A stretch of DNA of 14,883 nucleotides. It comes from an uncultured Saprospiraceae bacterium (GTDB taxonomy: Bacteria; Bacteroidota; Bacteroidia; Chitinophagales; Saprospiraceae). The number at the start of each line of letters is the position of its first letter. Positions within the stretch are counted from its first letter, which is position 1. The stretch covers positions 1 through 14,883 of the forward strand of contig CAKZLT010000694.1 in assembly GCA_937127195.1 (NCBI GenBank), written 5' to 3'. The notes beneath the pieces are model-generated. The model was not told where the DNA came from, did no database searches, and saw nothing but the letters and a program-made list of their open reading frames with translations. Position numbers and translations under genes: made by a program. Below are positions 1 to 5,753 of this stretch, piece by piece.

Positions 1-46
1 CGCTTTTACCGCCTTGATTAGATTTAAAATCTAAATTTCCATTCAT
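1..46 (-). CDS. possible 5' end of a divergent gene, cut by the window edge
   Basis: Reading the minus strand from the ATG at 46-44 gives 15 open codons to the window edge (MNGNLDFKSNQGGKS). The composition is plausible for a Bacteroidota protein, but the stretch is too short to recognise a family. If real, it is transcribed away from the Rpn-like gene and shares the 47-285 gap with it. Against it, positions 18-34 form a near-perfect palindrome (TTAGATTT, A, AAATCTAA), which could instead be a non-coding hairpin. No clear promoter box lies in front of it. The call rests only on an open frame and the start codon. Confidence 0.3.
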   Translation of the reverse strand, partial: MNGNLDFKSNQGGKS

Positions 47-131
47 TACAAAACCATTTTAGAATAAAGTCTAATATCTCGATTATTTTAGTCTCTTGTA
101 ATAACGAAAACCATTTTTTTTACCACAAAGT

Positions 132-177
132 TGTAGTATTTTTGAGTGATTTTTAAAAATAAACTTAAAATACTACA
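132..177. repeat. long inverted repeat in the 47-285 gap
   Basis: Eleven bases at 132-142 (TGTAGTATTTT) are perfectly complementary to 167-177, and a separate 12-base perfect palindrome (149-160, ATTTTTAAAAAT) sits between the arms. The structure lies about 110 bases upstream of the Rpn-like gene. It could be an operator, a cruciform, a transcription terminator for unseen leftward or rightward transcripts, or a decayed small repeat element. Nothing else is recognised in this 239-base gap except a weak promoter candidate. Confidence 0.5.
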
Positions 178-227
178 TCAGCAAAGACAATTGATTGAAT
201 GTCTAATTTCTGTCAGTGAGTGGACTT

Positions 228-260
228 TTTGAGCAATGAATGAGTATTGGATATTTTTTG
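228..260 (+). promoter_or_regulatory. weak candidate promoter for the Rpn-like gene
   Basis: TTTG at 228-231 could serve as a Bacteroidota -33 box. TATTTTTTG at 252-260 resembles the -7 consensus TAnnTTTG with one extra base. The 20-base spacing fits, and transcription would start roughly 20 bases before the ATG at 286. The region is very AT-rich, so a chance match is quite possible. Confidence 0.3.
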
Positions 261-285
261 ATAATAAAAACTAAATAGAAATAAA

Positions 286-1155
286 ATGAATCAAATAAAA
301 GAAAGGTATATCAATCCATTAACTGATTTTGGTTTTAAAAAGCTATTTGGAACAGAACCTAATAAAGTATTACTAATTGATTTTTTGAATCAAATTCTTC
401 CTGATAGAAAGATAAAGGATTTAACTTATTCTTCGGGGGAGAAGCAAGGTTTGACTGAATTGGATAGAAAAGCCATATTCGATTTATACTGTATTGGGGA
501 TAAAGGAGAGAAGTTTATCGTAGAAATGCAGAAAGCTAAACAAAATTTCTTCAAAGACCGAAGTCTATATTATGCTTCTTTTCCAATTCAAGAGCAAGGG
601 AAGAAAAACCAATGGGATTATAGATTAACTCCCGTTTACTCTGTTGGAATATTAGATTTCATTTTTGATGAGCATAAAAAGGAAGAAGAGTTTTTACACA
701 TAGTTGAATTGAAGAATCAACGATGCGAAGTTTTTTATGATAAATTGAAGTTTGTATATATAGAATTGCCCAAATTCAAAAAGAAAGCGAATGAATTAGA
801 AACACATTTTGATAAATGGATGTATGTTTTTACACACCTTTCTGAATTGCAAGATCGACCTAAAGAGCTACAAGATAGAGTATTTAAAAAGTTATTTGAA
901 ACAGCCGAAATAGCTAAATTTACACCAAAAGAACGAGAAGCTTACGAGGAAAGTTTGAAGTATTATAGAGATATAAAGAATGTAGTAGATACTTCAAGGG
1001 CAGAAGGAAGAGTTGAAGGAAGAGTTGAAGGAAGAGTTGAAGGAAGAATAGAAGGAAAAATAGAAGTTGCGATTCAAATGAAAAATGAAGGTTTTACGGA
1101 TGAGCAAATTAAAAAGATTACAGGATTGGCTGATGAAGTAATCAACACTTTATAA
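286..1155 (+). CDS. Rpn family recombination-promoting nuclease / PD-(D/E)XK transposase-like protein
   Basis: The 289-residue protein starts with the typical Rpn (PDDEXK_2) N-terminus: NPLTDFGFKKLFGTE at residues 10-24, followed by a leucine-rich helix. The probable catalytic set is D66 (IFDLYC) and E80-x-Q82 (FIVEMQ), with K84 and R92 just after, matching the D...ExQ form of the PD-(D/E)XK fold. Related E. coli Rpn proteins are DNA endonucleases that raise RecA-independent recombination; their biological job is unsettled, and the old transposase label is doubtful. Residues 240-259 are an EGRV-type tetrapeptide repeat encoded by a 12-bp tandem array, followed by a short helical tail. No terminal inverted repeats are seen around the gene. 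It ends 30 bases before the WbqC-family gene and may be cotranscribed with it. The A-rich leader supports the ATG at 286. Family assignment is confident; activity is inferred. Confidence 0.88.
   Translation: MNQIKERYINPLTDFGFKKLFGTEPNKVLLIDFLNQILPDRKIKDLTYSSGEKQGLTELDRKAIFDLYCIGDKGEKFIVEMQKAKQNFFKDRSLYYASFPIQEQGKKNQWDYRLTPVYSVGILDFIFDEHKKEEEFLHIVELKNQRCEVFYDKLKFVYIELPKFKKKANELETHFDKWMYVFTHLSELQDRPKELQDRVFKKLFETAEIAKFTPKEREAYEESLKYYRDIKNVVDTSRAEGRVEGRVEGRVEGRIEGKIEVAIQMKNEGFTDEQIKKITGLADEVINTL
1003..1062 (+). repeat. in-frame 12-bp tandem repeat inside the Rpn-like gene
   Basis: Five 12-bp units: three identical copies of GAAGGAAGAGTT (1003-1038), then GAAGGAAGAATA (1039-1050) and GAAGGAAAAATA (1051-1062). 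Each unit encodes four residues (EGRV, EGRI, EGKI), so gain or loss of units by slippage keeps the frame. Such EG-rich C-terminal repeats are common in Rpn-family proteins. Confidence 0.93.
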
Positions 1156-1185
1156 AACAAAACTCCAAACAGAGAAAAATAGCAA

Positions 1186-1812
1186 ATGAAGAAGAAGTTA
1201 TTGATAGAATTACCTTATTTGGGGACAGTTGGATATTTTGCAAAGTTGTTGCAATATGAAGAGATTATCATAGAACAACACGAGAATTATAGAAAAAGAA
1301 CTTATAGAAATCGTTGTCATTTGATGTCTGCAAATGGTATTTTGAAATTGAGCATACCTCTAGGAAAAGGTAAAAATCAGGGGCAAAATATAACTGAAGT
1401 CAAAATTACCTACTCGCAACCGTGGCAAGTTTCACACTGGAGAAGTATCAAGTCAGCTTATGGTCGTGCGCCTTACTATGAATATTATGCTGACGAAATT
1501 AAGGCTATTTATGATAGTCAGCCAGCCACTTTATTTGAATTGAATAAGCAATTGATGGAGTTAATGATTGAATTATTACAATTAGATTTAAAAATTAGCT
1601 ATTCTGAGTCTTTCCAAAAGGCTCTACCCGAAAATACGGAAGATGGTAGAAATATGATTTTACCGAATAAGGATTTTGAGGATGAAAACATTATACTAAG
1701 TAAGTATAATCAAGTTTTTGAGGATAAACACGGCTTTATTCCGAATTTAAGTATTTTGGATTTGTTGTTCTGCTGTGGCCCAGAGGCGCAAGGAGTTTTA
1801 ATGACTGAATAA
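1186..1812 (+). CDS. WbqC family protein
   Basis: The 208-residue protein fits the WbqC-like family in length and motifs. These include NYRKRTYRNR at residues 34-43, a following ANG with the beta-rich IPLGKGKNQGQ (57-67), W80 and H84 (QPWQVSHW), the AYGRAPYYEYY block (91-101), YNQVF (174-178) and the C-terminal FIPNLSILDLLF (184-195) with GPEA (198-201). WbqC proteins are often encoded near surface polysaccharide genes, but their reaction is not established, so no specific activity is claimed. There is no signal peptide or membrane segment, so the protein is probably cytoplasmic. The gene sits 30 bases after the Rpn-like gene and is followed within 10 bases of its stop by a short tandem repeat. 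The family call is secure; the role in polysaccharide or glycan synthesis is inference. Confidence 0.88.
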   Translation: MKKKLLIELPYLGTVGYFAKLLQYEEIIIEQHENYRKRTYRNRCHLMSANGILKLSIPLGKGKNQGQNITEVKITYSQPWQVSHWRSIKSAYGRAPYYEYYADEIKAIYDSQPATLFELNKQLMELMIELLQLDLKISYSESFQKALPENTEDGRNMILPNKDFEDENIILSKYNQVFEDKHGFIPNLSILDLLFCCGPEAQGVLMTE

Positions 1813-1821
1813 TTAGAATCG

Positions 1822-1865
1822 CCTCCGTGTAACTCTGTGGAATAAACCTCTGTGCAACTCTGTGG
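1822..1865 (+). repeat. two tandem copies of a 19-bp CTCTGTG-type intergenic repeat
   Basis: CCTCCGTGTAACTCTGTGG (1822-1840) and CCTCTGTGCAACTCTGTGG (1847-1865) match at 17 of 19 bases. They fill most of the gap between the WbqC-family stop (1812) and the rlmH start (1882). Read on the other strand, the word (CCACAGAGTTACACGGAGG) resembles the CGCAGAG repeats at 6766-6858. The second copy ends 16 bases before the rlmH ATG, so it would lie in its leader. Confidence 0.8.
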
Positions 1866-1881
1866 GAAAAAATTAAAATAA

Positions 1882-2355
1882 ATGAAAATTGAATTTTGGG
1901 TTATTGGTAAAACGAGTTTTGGCTATTTAAAAGAAGGAATTGACTTGTATAAAAAACGTTTAGGGCATTATTGTAAATTTGAAATACAAGTGATTCCAGA
2001 TTTAAAAAATAGAAAAAAATTAACCGAAAACCAGATTAAAGAGAAGGAAGGCGCGATAATTTTGAATAAATTGCAAGGTGGCGATTATTTTGTGCTTTTG
2101 GACGAAAGAGGTAAAACTTTTTCATCCATTCAGTTTTCAAAATATATTGAGAAGCATAAAATGCAAAGTCATAAGCGAGTGATTTTTTTGGTAGGCGGTG
2201 CTTATGGTTTTTCAGAAGCTATTTATAAAAGAAGTCAATCAAAAATTTCTTTATCATCAATGACTTTTTCTCATCAAATGATTCGATTATTTTTTGTAGA
2301 ACAATTATATCGAGCATTTACCATTCTTAATAATGAACCTTATCATCACGAATAA
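1882..2355 (+). CDS. rlmH: 23S rRNA (pseudouridine1915-N3)-methyltransferase RlmH
   Basis: This 157-residue protein has the standard RlmH length and the SPOUT-fold signature that forms the knotted SAM-binding site: LDERGK (73-78), VGGAYGF (104-110) and SLSSMTFSHQMIRL (123-136). It ends in the family's invariant tail, LYRAFTILNNEPYHHE. RlmH acts as a homodimer on assembled 70S ribosomes, methylating N3 of pseudouridine 1915 in helix 69 of 23S rRNA. It is cytoplasmic and near-universal in bacteria. The ATG at 1882 has an A-rich leader (AAAATTAAAATAA), as usual in Bacteroidota, and a typical MKIEFWVIGK start. A second rRNA methyltransferase gene follows 134 bases later, but the gap is full of repeats, so cotranscription is uncertain. 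Confidence 0.97.
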   Translation: MKIEFWVIGKTSFGYLKEGIDLYKKRLGHYCKFEIQVIPDLKNRKKLTENQIKEKEGAIILNKLQGGDYFVLLDERGKTFSSIQFSKYIEKHKMQSHKRVIFLVGGAYGFSEAIYKRSQSKISLSSMTFSHQMIRLFFVEQLYRAFTILNNEPYHHE

Positions 2356-2390
2356 GAATTGACAATTGAAAGTGGATAATTGATAATGCG
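2356..2390 (+). repeat. AATTGACAATTG / GATAATTG word repeat after rlmH
   Basis: Immediately after the rlmH TAA the sequence runs through GAATTGACAATTG, a linker, then GGATAATTGATAATGCG. Similar words occur right at the PhoD stop (8470-8486, AATTGATAATTGGGAG). These look like simple intergenic word repeats. No protein or RNA gene is evident here. Confidence 0.45.
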
Positions 2391-2412
2391 TTTACTAGCG
2401 ATTAATAAAAGC

Positions 2413-2482
2413 ATCTCTTTTCTCTAAGCGCGTAGCGCGGTCTAAAAATCTCTTTTCTGCCAAATAGCAGACAGGTCTAAAA
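2413..2482 (+). repeat. two tandem 35-bp hairpin-core elements upstream of the RlmI-like gene
   Basis: Units 2413-2447 and 2448-2482 share identical ends: ATCTCTTTTCT on the left and GGTCTAAAA on the right. Their ~15-base cores differ, and each can fold. The first core has CGCG-TAG-CGCG (2429-2439); the second has TCTGC (2456-2460) pairing with GCAGA (2467-2471). The array ends seven bases before the ATG at 2490, so it would be the leader of that mRNA. A related unit lies before pepT at 4320-4356, and the TCTCTTTTCT word recurs upstream of pyrD in the sense direction. Confidence 0.75.
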
Positions 2483-2489
2483 CAAGAAT

Positions 2490-3707
2490 ATGTTACCCAA
2501 TTTCCCAGATTTAACGCCGAATCGATTAGCGATAAAGGTCAAACCGAGCATCGAAAAAATTATTCGTAAAGGGCATCCATGGCTATTTGAAGCAGGAATT
2601 ACGAAGCAAAGCGGCGAAGGTCAGGCAGGTGATTTATCGATTATTTATGATAATAAAAAAAATAAATTGCTCGCAATTGGTTTATACGACCCATTTTCGC
2701 CTATTAGACTTAAAGTGATACAGTTTAATAAAGGTGCAAAAATTGACGAAAATTGGTTTGCTGAAAAAATTAAAACAGCTTTTGATAAGCGTGAAAGCTT
2801 GCTCAAAACGGATACAAATAGCTATCGCTTGATTAATGGCGAAAACGATGGTTTACCAAGTTTTATCGCTGATGTATATGCTGATGTATTGGTTGTTAAG
2901 TTATATTCTTTGATTTGGTTACCTTATATAAAGGTTATTTTTCCTTTGTTATTGGCACAAACAGGCTGCAAAACCTTGGTGCTTCGATTGAGTCGAAATG
3001 TTCAGAAAGAATCGGATCTATTACATGGACTCGCAGATGGTCAAGTCATTCACGGAGTATTGAAAAGTGAAGTAGTGATTTTTAGAGAACATGGTGTTTT
3101 GTTTTCGGCAAATGTTATTCATGGTCACAAAACGGGGTATTTCTTAGACCATCGTGAAAATCGCCGCAAAGTTGGTCAAATTTCAAAAAATAAAACCGTT
3201 TTGGATATCTTTTCTTATGCTGGAGGTTTTTCTGTACATGCTTTGGCGGGAGGAGCGAAGGAAGTTACAAGCCTAGATATTAGCGCGCAAGCCTTAGAAG
3301 TGGCGCAACAAAATGCCCTTTTAAATCTTAAGAAACCAAATCACAAAATCATTGTAGCGGATGCTTTCAAAGCAATGCAGGAGTTAATTGACCAAAAAAA
3401 GCAATTTGATATTGTAGTAATTGATCCGCCTTCATTTGCCAAACGTGAAACGGAACGCTCAAAGGCTTTGCATCATTATCGACAATTGGCAGCATTGGGT
3501 GCGAATTTGATAGCTCAAAATGGGATTTTAGTATTAGCATCTTGTTCGAGTCGAGTCAGCGCGACGGACTTTTTTGATGTGTCAATCGAAGCCTTAGACC
3601 GAAGTAACAGAAAATATAAAGAACTAGAACGAACAACTCACGACGTTGACCATCCGATTGGTTTCCCAGAAGGTGCTTATTTGAAATGTGGTTATTTTCA
3701 ATTTTAA
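2490..3707 (+). CDS. class I SAM-dependent rRNA cytosine methyltransferase, RlmI-like
   Basis: The 405-residue protein matches the RlmI/YccW family in length (~400) and order. It has an N-terminal PUA RNA-binding domain (about residues 12-85, with the KGHPWLF block), a linker region with INGENDGLPSFIADVY (115-130), and a Rossmann methyltransferase domain from about 210. Visible motifs are GYFLDHRENR (216-225), the SAM-binding loop VLDIFSYAGGFS (237-248), LDIS (262-265) with the acidic ribose-binding residue, IDPPSFAK (311-318) and the cysteine block SCSS (351-354). E. coli RlmI makes m5C1962 in 23S rRNA. The same target is likely here, but close paralogues act on other sites, so the symbol is withheld. 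Its leader is the paired 35-bp element ending seven bases upstream. A CACGAAT-type repeat starts 10 bases after its stop. Confidence 0.92.
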   Translation: MLPNFPDLTPNRLAIKVKPSIEKIIRKGHPWLFEAGITKQSGEGQAGDLSIIYDNKKNKLLAIGLYDPFSPIRLKVIQFNKGAKIDENWFAEKIKTAFDKRESLLKTDTNSYRLINGENDGLPSFIADVYADVLVVKLYSLIWLPYIKVIFPLLLAQTGCKTLVLRLSRNVQKESDLLHGLADGQVIHGVLKSEVVIFREHGVLFSANVIHGHKTGYFLDHRENRRKVGQISKNKTVLDIFSYAGGFSVHALAGGAKEVTSLDISAQALEVAQQNALLNLKKPNHKIIVADAFKAMQELIDQKKQFDIVVIDPPSFAKRETERSKALHHYRQLAALGANLIAQNGILVLASCSSRVSATDFFDVSIEALDRSNRKYKELERTTHDVDHPIGFPEGAYLKCGYFQF

Positions 3708-3717
3708 AAAAGAAATC

Positions 3718-3746
3718 GCCACGAATGCACGAATACTTACTTCGTG
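3718..3746 (+). repeat. GCCACGAATGCACGAAT intergenic repeat with small stem-loop
   Basis: The element begins 10 bases after the RlmI-like stop. CACGAA occurs twice (3720-3725 and 3728-3733), and the second copy can pair with TTCGTG at 3741-3746 across a seven-base loop. The following TTTTTGGTTCAAA resembles the GTGGTTCAAA word at 6919-6928. I recognise the GCCACGAATGCACGAAT word as one that recurs in intergenic DNA of many bacterial genomes, but no search was possible here. Confidence 0.6.
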
Positions 3747-3771
3747 TGTTTTTGGTTCAAAAAACAAACTT

Positions 3772-4218
3772 ATGCTTAGAAATGATTACCCTATTACTCG
3801 ATTGGTTGGTGCAAGTATAATTGCATTGGATATTATGTTTTTTAGTTTCTTTTATCAAGATTTGATGAGACAAATTAGAGGTCAATATTTTGTATTGAAT
3901 ACAGAATGGCAATTGACTTTTTTAGCATTAAGTACGGTTTTAGCAATAGGAGTAGGTTTGATATTTAGACAAAAATGGGCTAGAGTCCTTTTTGTTGTAT
4001 TTCTATTTGTATTTGTATTAGGTTGGCTTTTTTTATTAATATCTACTATACGACCGAACAGAAATGATAGTATGATTTTTATAGGAGGAACTACTTTTAT
4101 CCTTACTTTTGCAGCTTCTTTAGTCTTCCTTTTATACAATAAAAAACTAAATGATGAATTTGATGAGGAAATCGTGGAAAACATAGATGACACATTAGAT
4201 AGTCAATTATTCAATTAA
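3772..4218 (+). CDS. hypothetical four-helix membrane protein
   Basis: I do not recognise a family. The frame is open from 3688, but that would overlap the RlmI-like gene and translate the CACGAAT repeat. The first sensible start is the ATG at 3772, giving 148 residues. Four hydrophobic segments are visible at about residues 10-28, 48-65, 70-91 and 101-122, followed by a strongly acidic C-terminal tail (DEFDEEIVENIDD, 128-140). With the basic RQKWAR between helices 2 and 3 and KK after helix 4, the N- and C-termini are probably both cytoplasmic. No catalytic or binding motif stands out. A weak hairpin with a T run lies just after the stop and may end its transcript. An overlapping 103-codon minus-strand frame is a shadow. 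Confidence 0.7.
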   Translation: MLRNDYPITRLVGASIIALDIMFFSFFYQDLMRQIRGQYFVLNTEWQLTFLALSTVLAIGVGLIFRQKWARVLFVVFLFVFVLGWLFLLISTIRPNRNDSMIFIGGTTFILTFAASLVFLLYNKKLNDEFDEEIVENIDDTLDSQLFN

Positions 4219-4229
4219 AATTAAATCAT

Positions 4230-4255
4230 TCACTTGCATTTTCTAAGTGATTTTT
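4230..4255 (+). terminator. weak candidate terminator after the four-helix gene
   Basis: TCACTT (4230-4235) can pair with AAGTGA (4245-4250) around a nine-base loop and is followed directly by TTTTT. It lies 11 bases after the TAA at 4216-4218. The six-base, AT-rich stem is weak, so efficiency is doubtful. Confidence 0.4.
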
Positions 4256-4319
4256 ATAAAAAAGCTATTCAACATTATAAAAAACAACGAACAGATACTA
4301 AAAGCAAACTATCAAAAGA

Positions 4320-4356
4320 ATCTCTTTTCTTTAAAGGCTGAAAGCGTGGTCTTTTA
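4320..4356 (+). repeat. third copy of the TCTCTTTTCT element, upstream of pepT
   Basis: ATCTCTTTTCT (4320-4330) is identical to the left end of the two units at 2413-2482. The right end (GGTCTTTTA, 4348-4356) matches their GGTCTAAAA loosely. The core contains a small GCT-GAA-AGC hairpin (4337-4345). A fragment (ACTCTCTGTTCTAAA) follows. The element ends 23 bases before the pepT ATG, in the same orientation as the gene. The rest of the 161-base gap (4219-4379) holds only the weak terminator and AT-rich sequence. Confidence 0.6.
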
Positions 4357-4379
4357 CTCTCTGTTCTAAATGAAAAAAT

Positions 4380-5621
4380 ATGAATATTCAACACACCGTT
4401 TTAGAGCGTTTTTTGAAATACGTTCAAGTAGATACGCAATCTGATCCAAATTCTCCAACTATTCCTTCGACAGAAAAACAAAAAAATCTAAGCCGAATTT
4501 TGGTTGAAGAATTGTTAGAAATGGGGATTGAGGATGCACATTTGGACGAATGGGGCTACGTTTATGCGACTATTCCGAGTAATACAGATAAGCAAGTTCC
4601 TACGATTTGCTTCTGCTCACACGTTGATACTTCGCCAGATAGTAGTGGAACGGATGTCAAGCCAATTGTTCATAAAAATTACGATGGCTCTGATATTGTA
4701 TTGCCAGACGATACAACACAAGTCATTCAATCAAGTGAGTACAAATACTTAGAAAAGTTGATTGGCCAAGACATTGTAACTGCAAGTGGAAAGACACTTT
4801 TGGGCTCAGATGACAAATCTGGAGTGGCCGAAATAATGGATGCAGCACATTATTTTATGACTAACCCCGAAGTGAAACACGGTACAGTTAAAATCCTTTT
4901 TACACCAGATGAAGAAATTGGTCGAGGTGTAGATAAGGCAGATATGAAGAAATTAGGAGCTGACTTTGGCTATACTTTGGATGGAGGAAAGCGCGGTAGT
5001 TTTGAAAATGAAACTTTCTCGGCAGATGCAGCGGTGATTACTATTCATGGTAAAATGATTCACCCAGGATATTCTAAAAACATTCTTGAGAATGCGGTTA
5101 AAATAGCGAGTGATATTGTATCTGCATTGCCAAAAGATAGTCTTTCTCCAGAAACGACTTCTGGTCGAGAAGGCTTTTTGCATCCAACATCATTAGATAG
5201 TGTTGGTGAAAAAGCGACTTTAAAATTCATTATTCGCAGCTTTACAGATGAAGGTTTGGCAGAAAATCAAGCTAAGTTAAGAGCTATCGTCGCTGATGTA
5301 ATGAAGAATTACCCGAAGTCTTCGGCAGACATTCAAATCATAGAGCAGTACCGCAATATGCATAATATTGTCAAACAGCATCCTCAAATTTCTGAATATG
5401 CTATGGAAGCTATTCGAGAAGGTGGAATGGAGCCAACTGTTAGACCGATTAGAGGAGGAACGGATGGTTCACGTTTGTCTTATATGGGCTTACCTTGCCC
5501 GAATTTGTTTGCAGGAATGCAGGCCATTCACTCTAAACATGAGTTCGTATCGGTTCAAGATATGGAAAAGTCAGTTGAGACAATTATTAGACTAATTAAA
5601 ATTTGGGAAGCGAGGAGTTGA
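4380..5621 (+). CDS. pepT: peptidase T (aminotripeptidase, M20B family)
   Basis: The 413-residue protein has the usual PepT length and full M20B metal centre. H81 and D83 lie in CSHVDTSPD (79-87), bridging aspartate D144 in LLGSDDKSG (140-148), the general base E178 with E179 in FTPDEEIGRG (174-183), D201 in TLDGG, and H385 in AIHSKHEF (382-389). RGGTDGSRLSYMG (358-370) is the conserved substrate-binding and dimer segment. PepT is a cytoplasmic dizinc enzyme that removes the N-terminal residue from tripeptides, finishing peptide breakdown. No signal peptide is present. The ATG at 4380 fits the family N-terminus; an earlier ATG at 4370 is out of frame. The stop codon abuts a heptamer/hairpin repeat that separates the gene from tmk. 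Confidence 0.96.
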   Translation: MNIQHTVLERFLKYVQVDTQSDPNSPTIPSTEKQKNLSRILVEELLEMGIEDAHLDEWGYVYATIPSNTDKQVPTICFCSHVDTSPDSSGTDVKPIVHKNYDGSDIVLPDDTTQVIQSSEYKYLEKLIGQDIVTASGKTLLGSDDKSGVAEIMDAAHYFMTNPEVKHGTVKILFTPDEEIGRGVDKADMKKLGADFGYTLDGGKRGSFENETFSADAAVITIHGKMIHPGYSKNILENAVKIASDIVSALPKDSLSPETTSGREGFLHPTSLDSVGEKATLKFIIRSFTDEGLAENQAKLRAIVADVMKNYPKSSADIQIIEQYRNMHNIVKQHPQISEYAMEAIREGGMEPTVRPIRGGTDGSRLSYMGLPCPNLFAGMQAIHSKHEFVSVQDMEKSVETIIRLIKIWEARS

Positions 5622-5623
5622 GG

Positions 5624-5742
5624 TTGGTGACTGGTGATTGGTTAATTGGTGATTGGTTGCTCCGCTATTAGTAGCATAAACAGCGGAGCAACCAATCACC
5701 AATCACCAATCACCAATCACCAATCACCAATTATCAATCACC
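5624..5742. repeat. heptamer array with a 22-bp perfect stem-loop, between pepT and tmk
   Basis: Bases 5645-5666 are perfectly complementary to 5682-5703 (22 bp), leaving a 15-base loop. The right side continues as a tandem array of the heptamer ACCAATC: five exact copies at 5691-5725 and a sixth with one mismatch at 5726-5732. The left side carries degenerate TTGGTGA words from 5624. The element begins three bases after the pepT stop and ends 11 bases before the tmk ATG. It has no T run, so a classical terminator is unlikely. A related core (CCGCTATTAGT) is present, inverted, in the hairpin at 9285-9326. The frame through it is open, which lengthens the apparent tmk reading frame artificially. 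Confidence 0.9.
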
Positions 5743-5753
5743 ACAAGAAAAAA

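Noticed and set aside
286..1155. Rpn-like gene as part of an intact insertion sequence
   Set aside because: No terminal inverted repeats or target duplications bracket the gene. Rpn proteins are nucleases, and the transposase annotation is historical.
2356..2489. Riboswitch or small RNA in the rlmH-RlmI gap
   Set aside because: The structure seen is accounted for by the two repeat units, and no known riboswitch core was recognised.
3688..3771. 28-residue N-terminal extension of the four-helix protein, from 3688
   Set aside because: It overlaps the end of the RlmI-like gene and then translates the CACGAAT repeat. The ATG at 3772 gives a compact membrane protein.
3882..4193. 103-codon minus-strand frame opposite the four-helix gene
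   Set aside because: It is antisense to a frame with clear membrane-segment periodicity and has low-complexity S/K/N-rich translation typical of a shadow.
5691..5732. CRISPR-like direct repeats
   Set aside because: The units are 7 bp with no spacers; this is a simple tandem repeat forming one arm of a hairpin.
5646..5753. 36-residue N-terminal extension of the thymidylate kinase frame, from a TTG at 5646
   Set aside because: It translates the heptamer hairpin repeat (NHQSPITNHQSPI). The kinase family begins right at the internal ATG at 5754, which has an A-rich leader.
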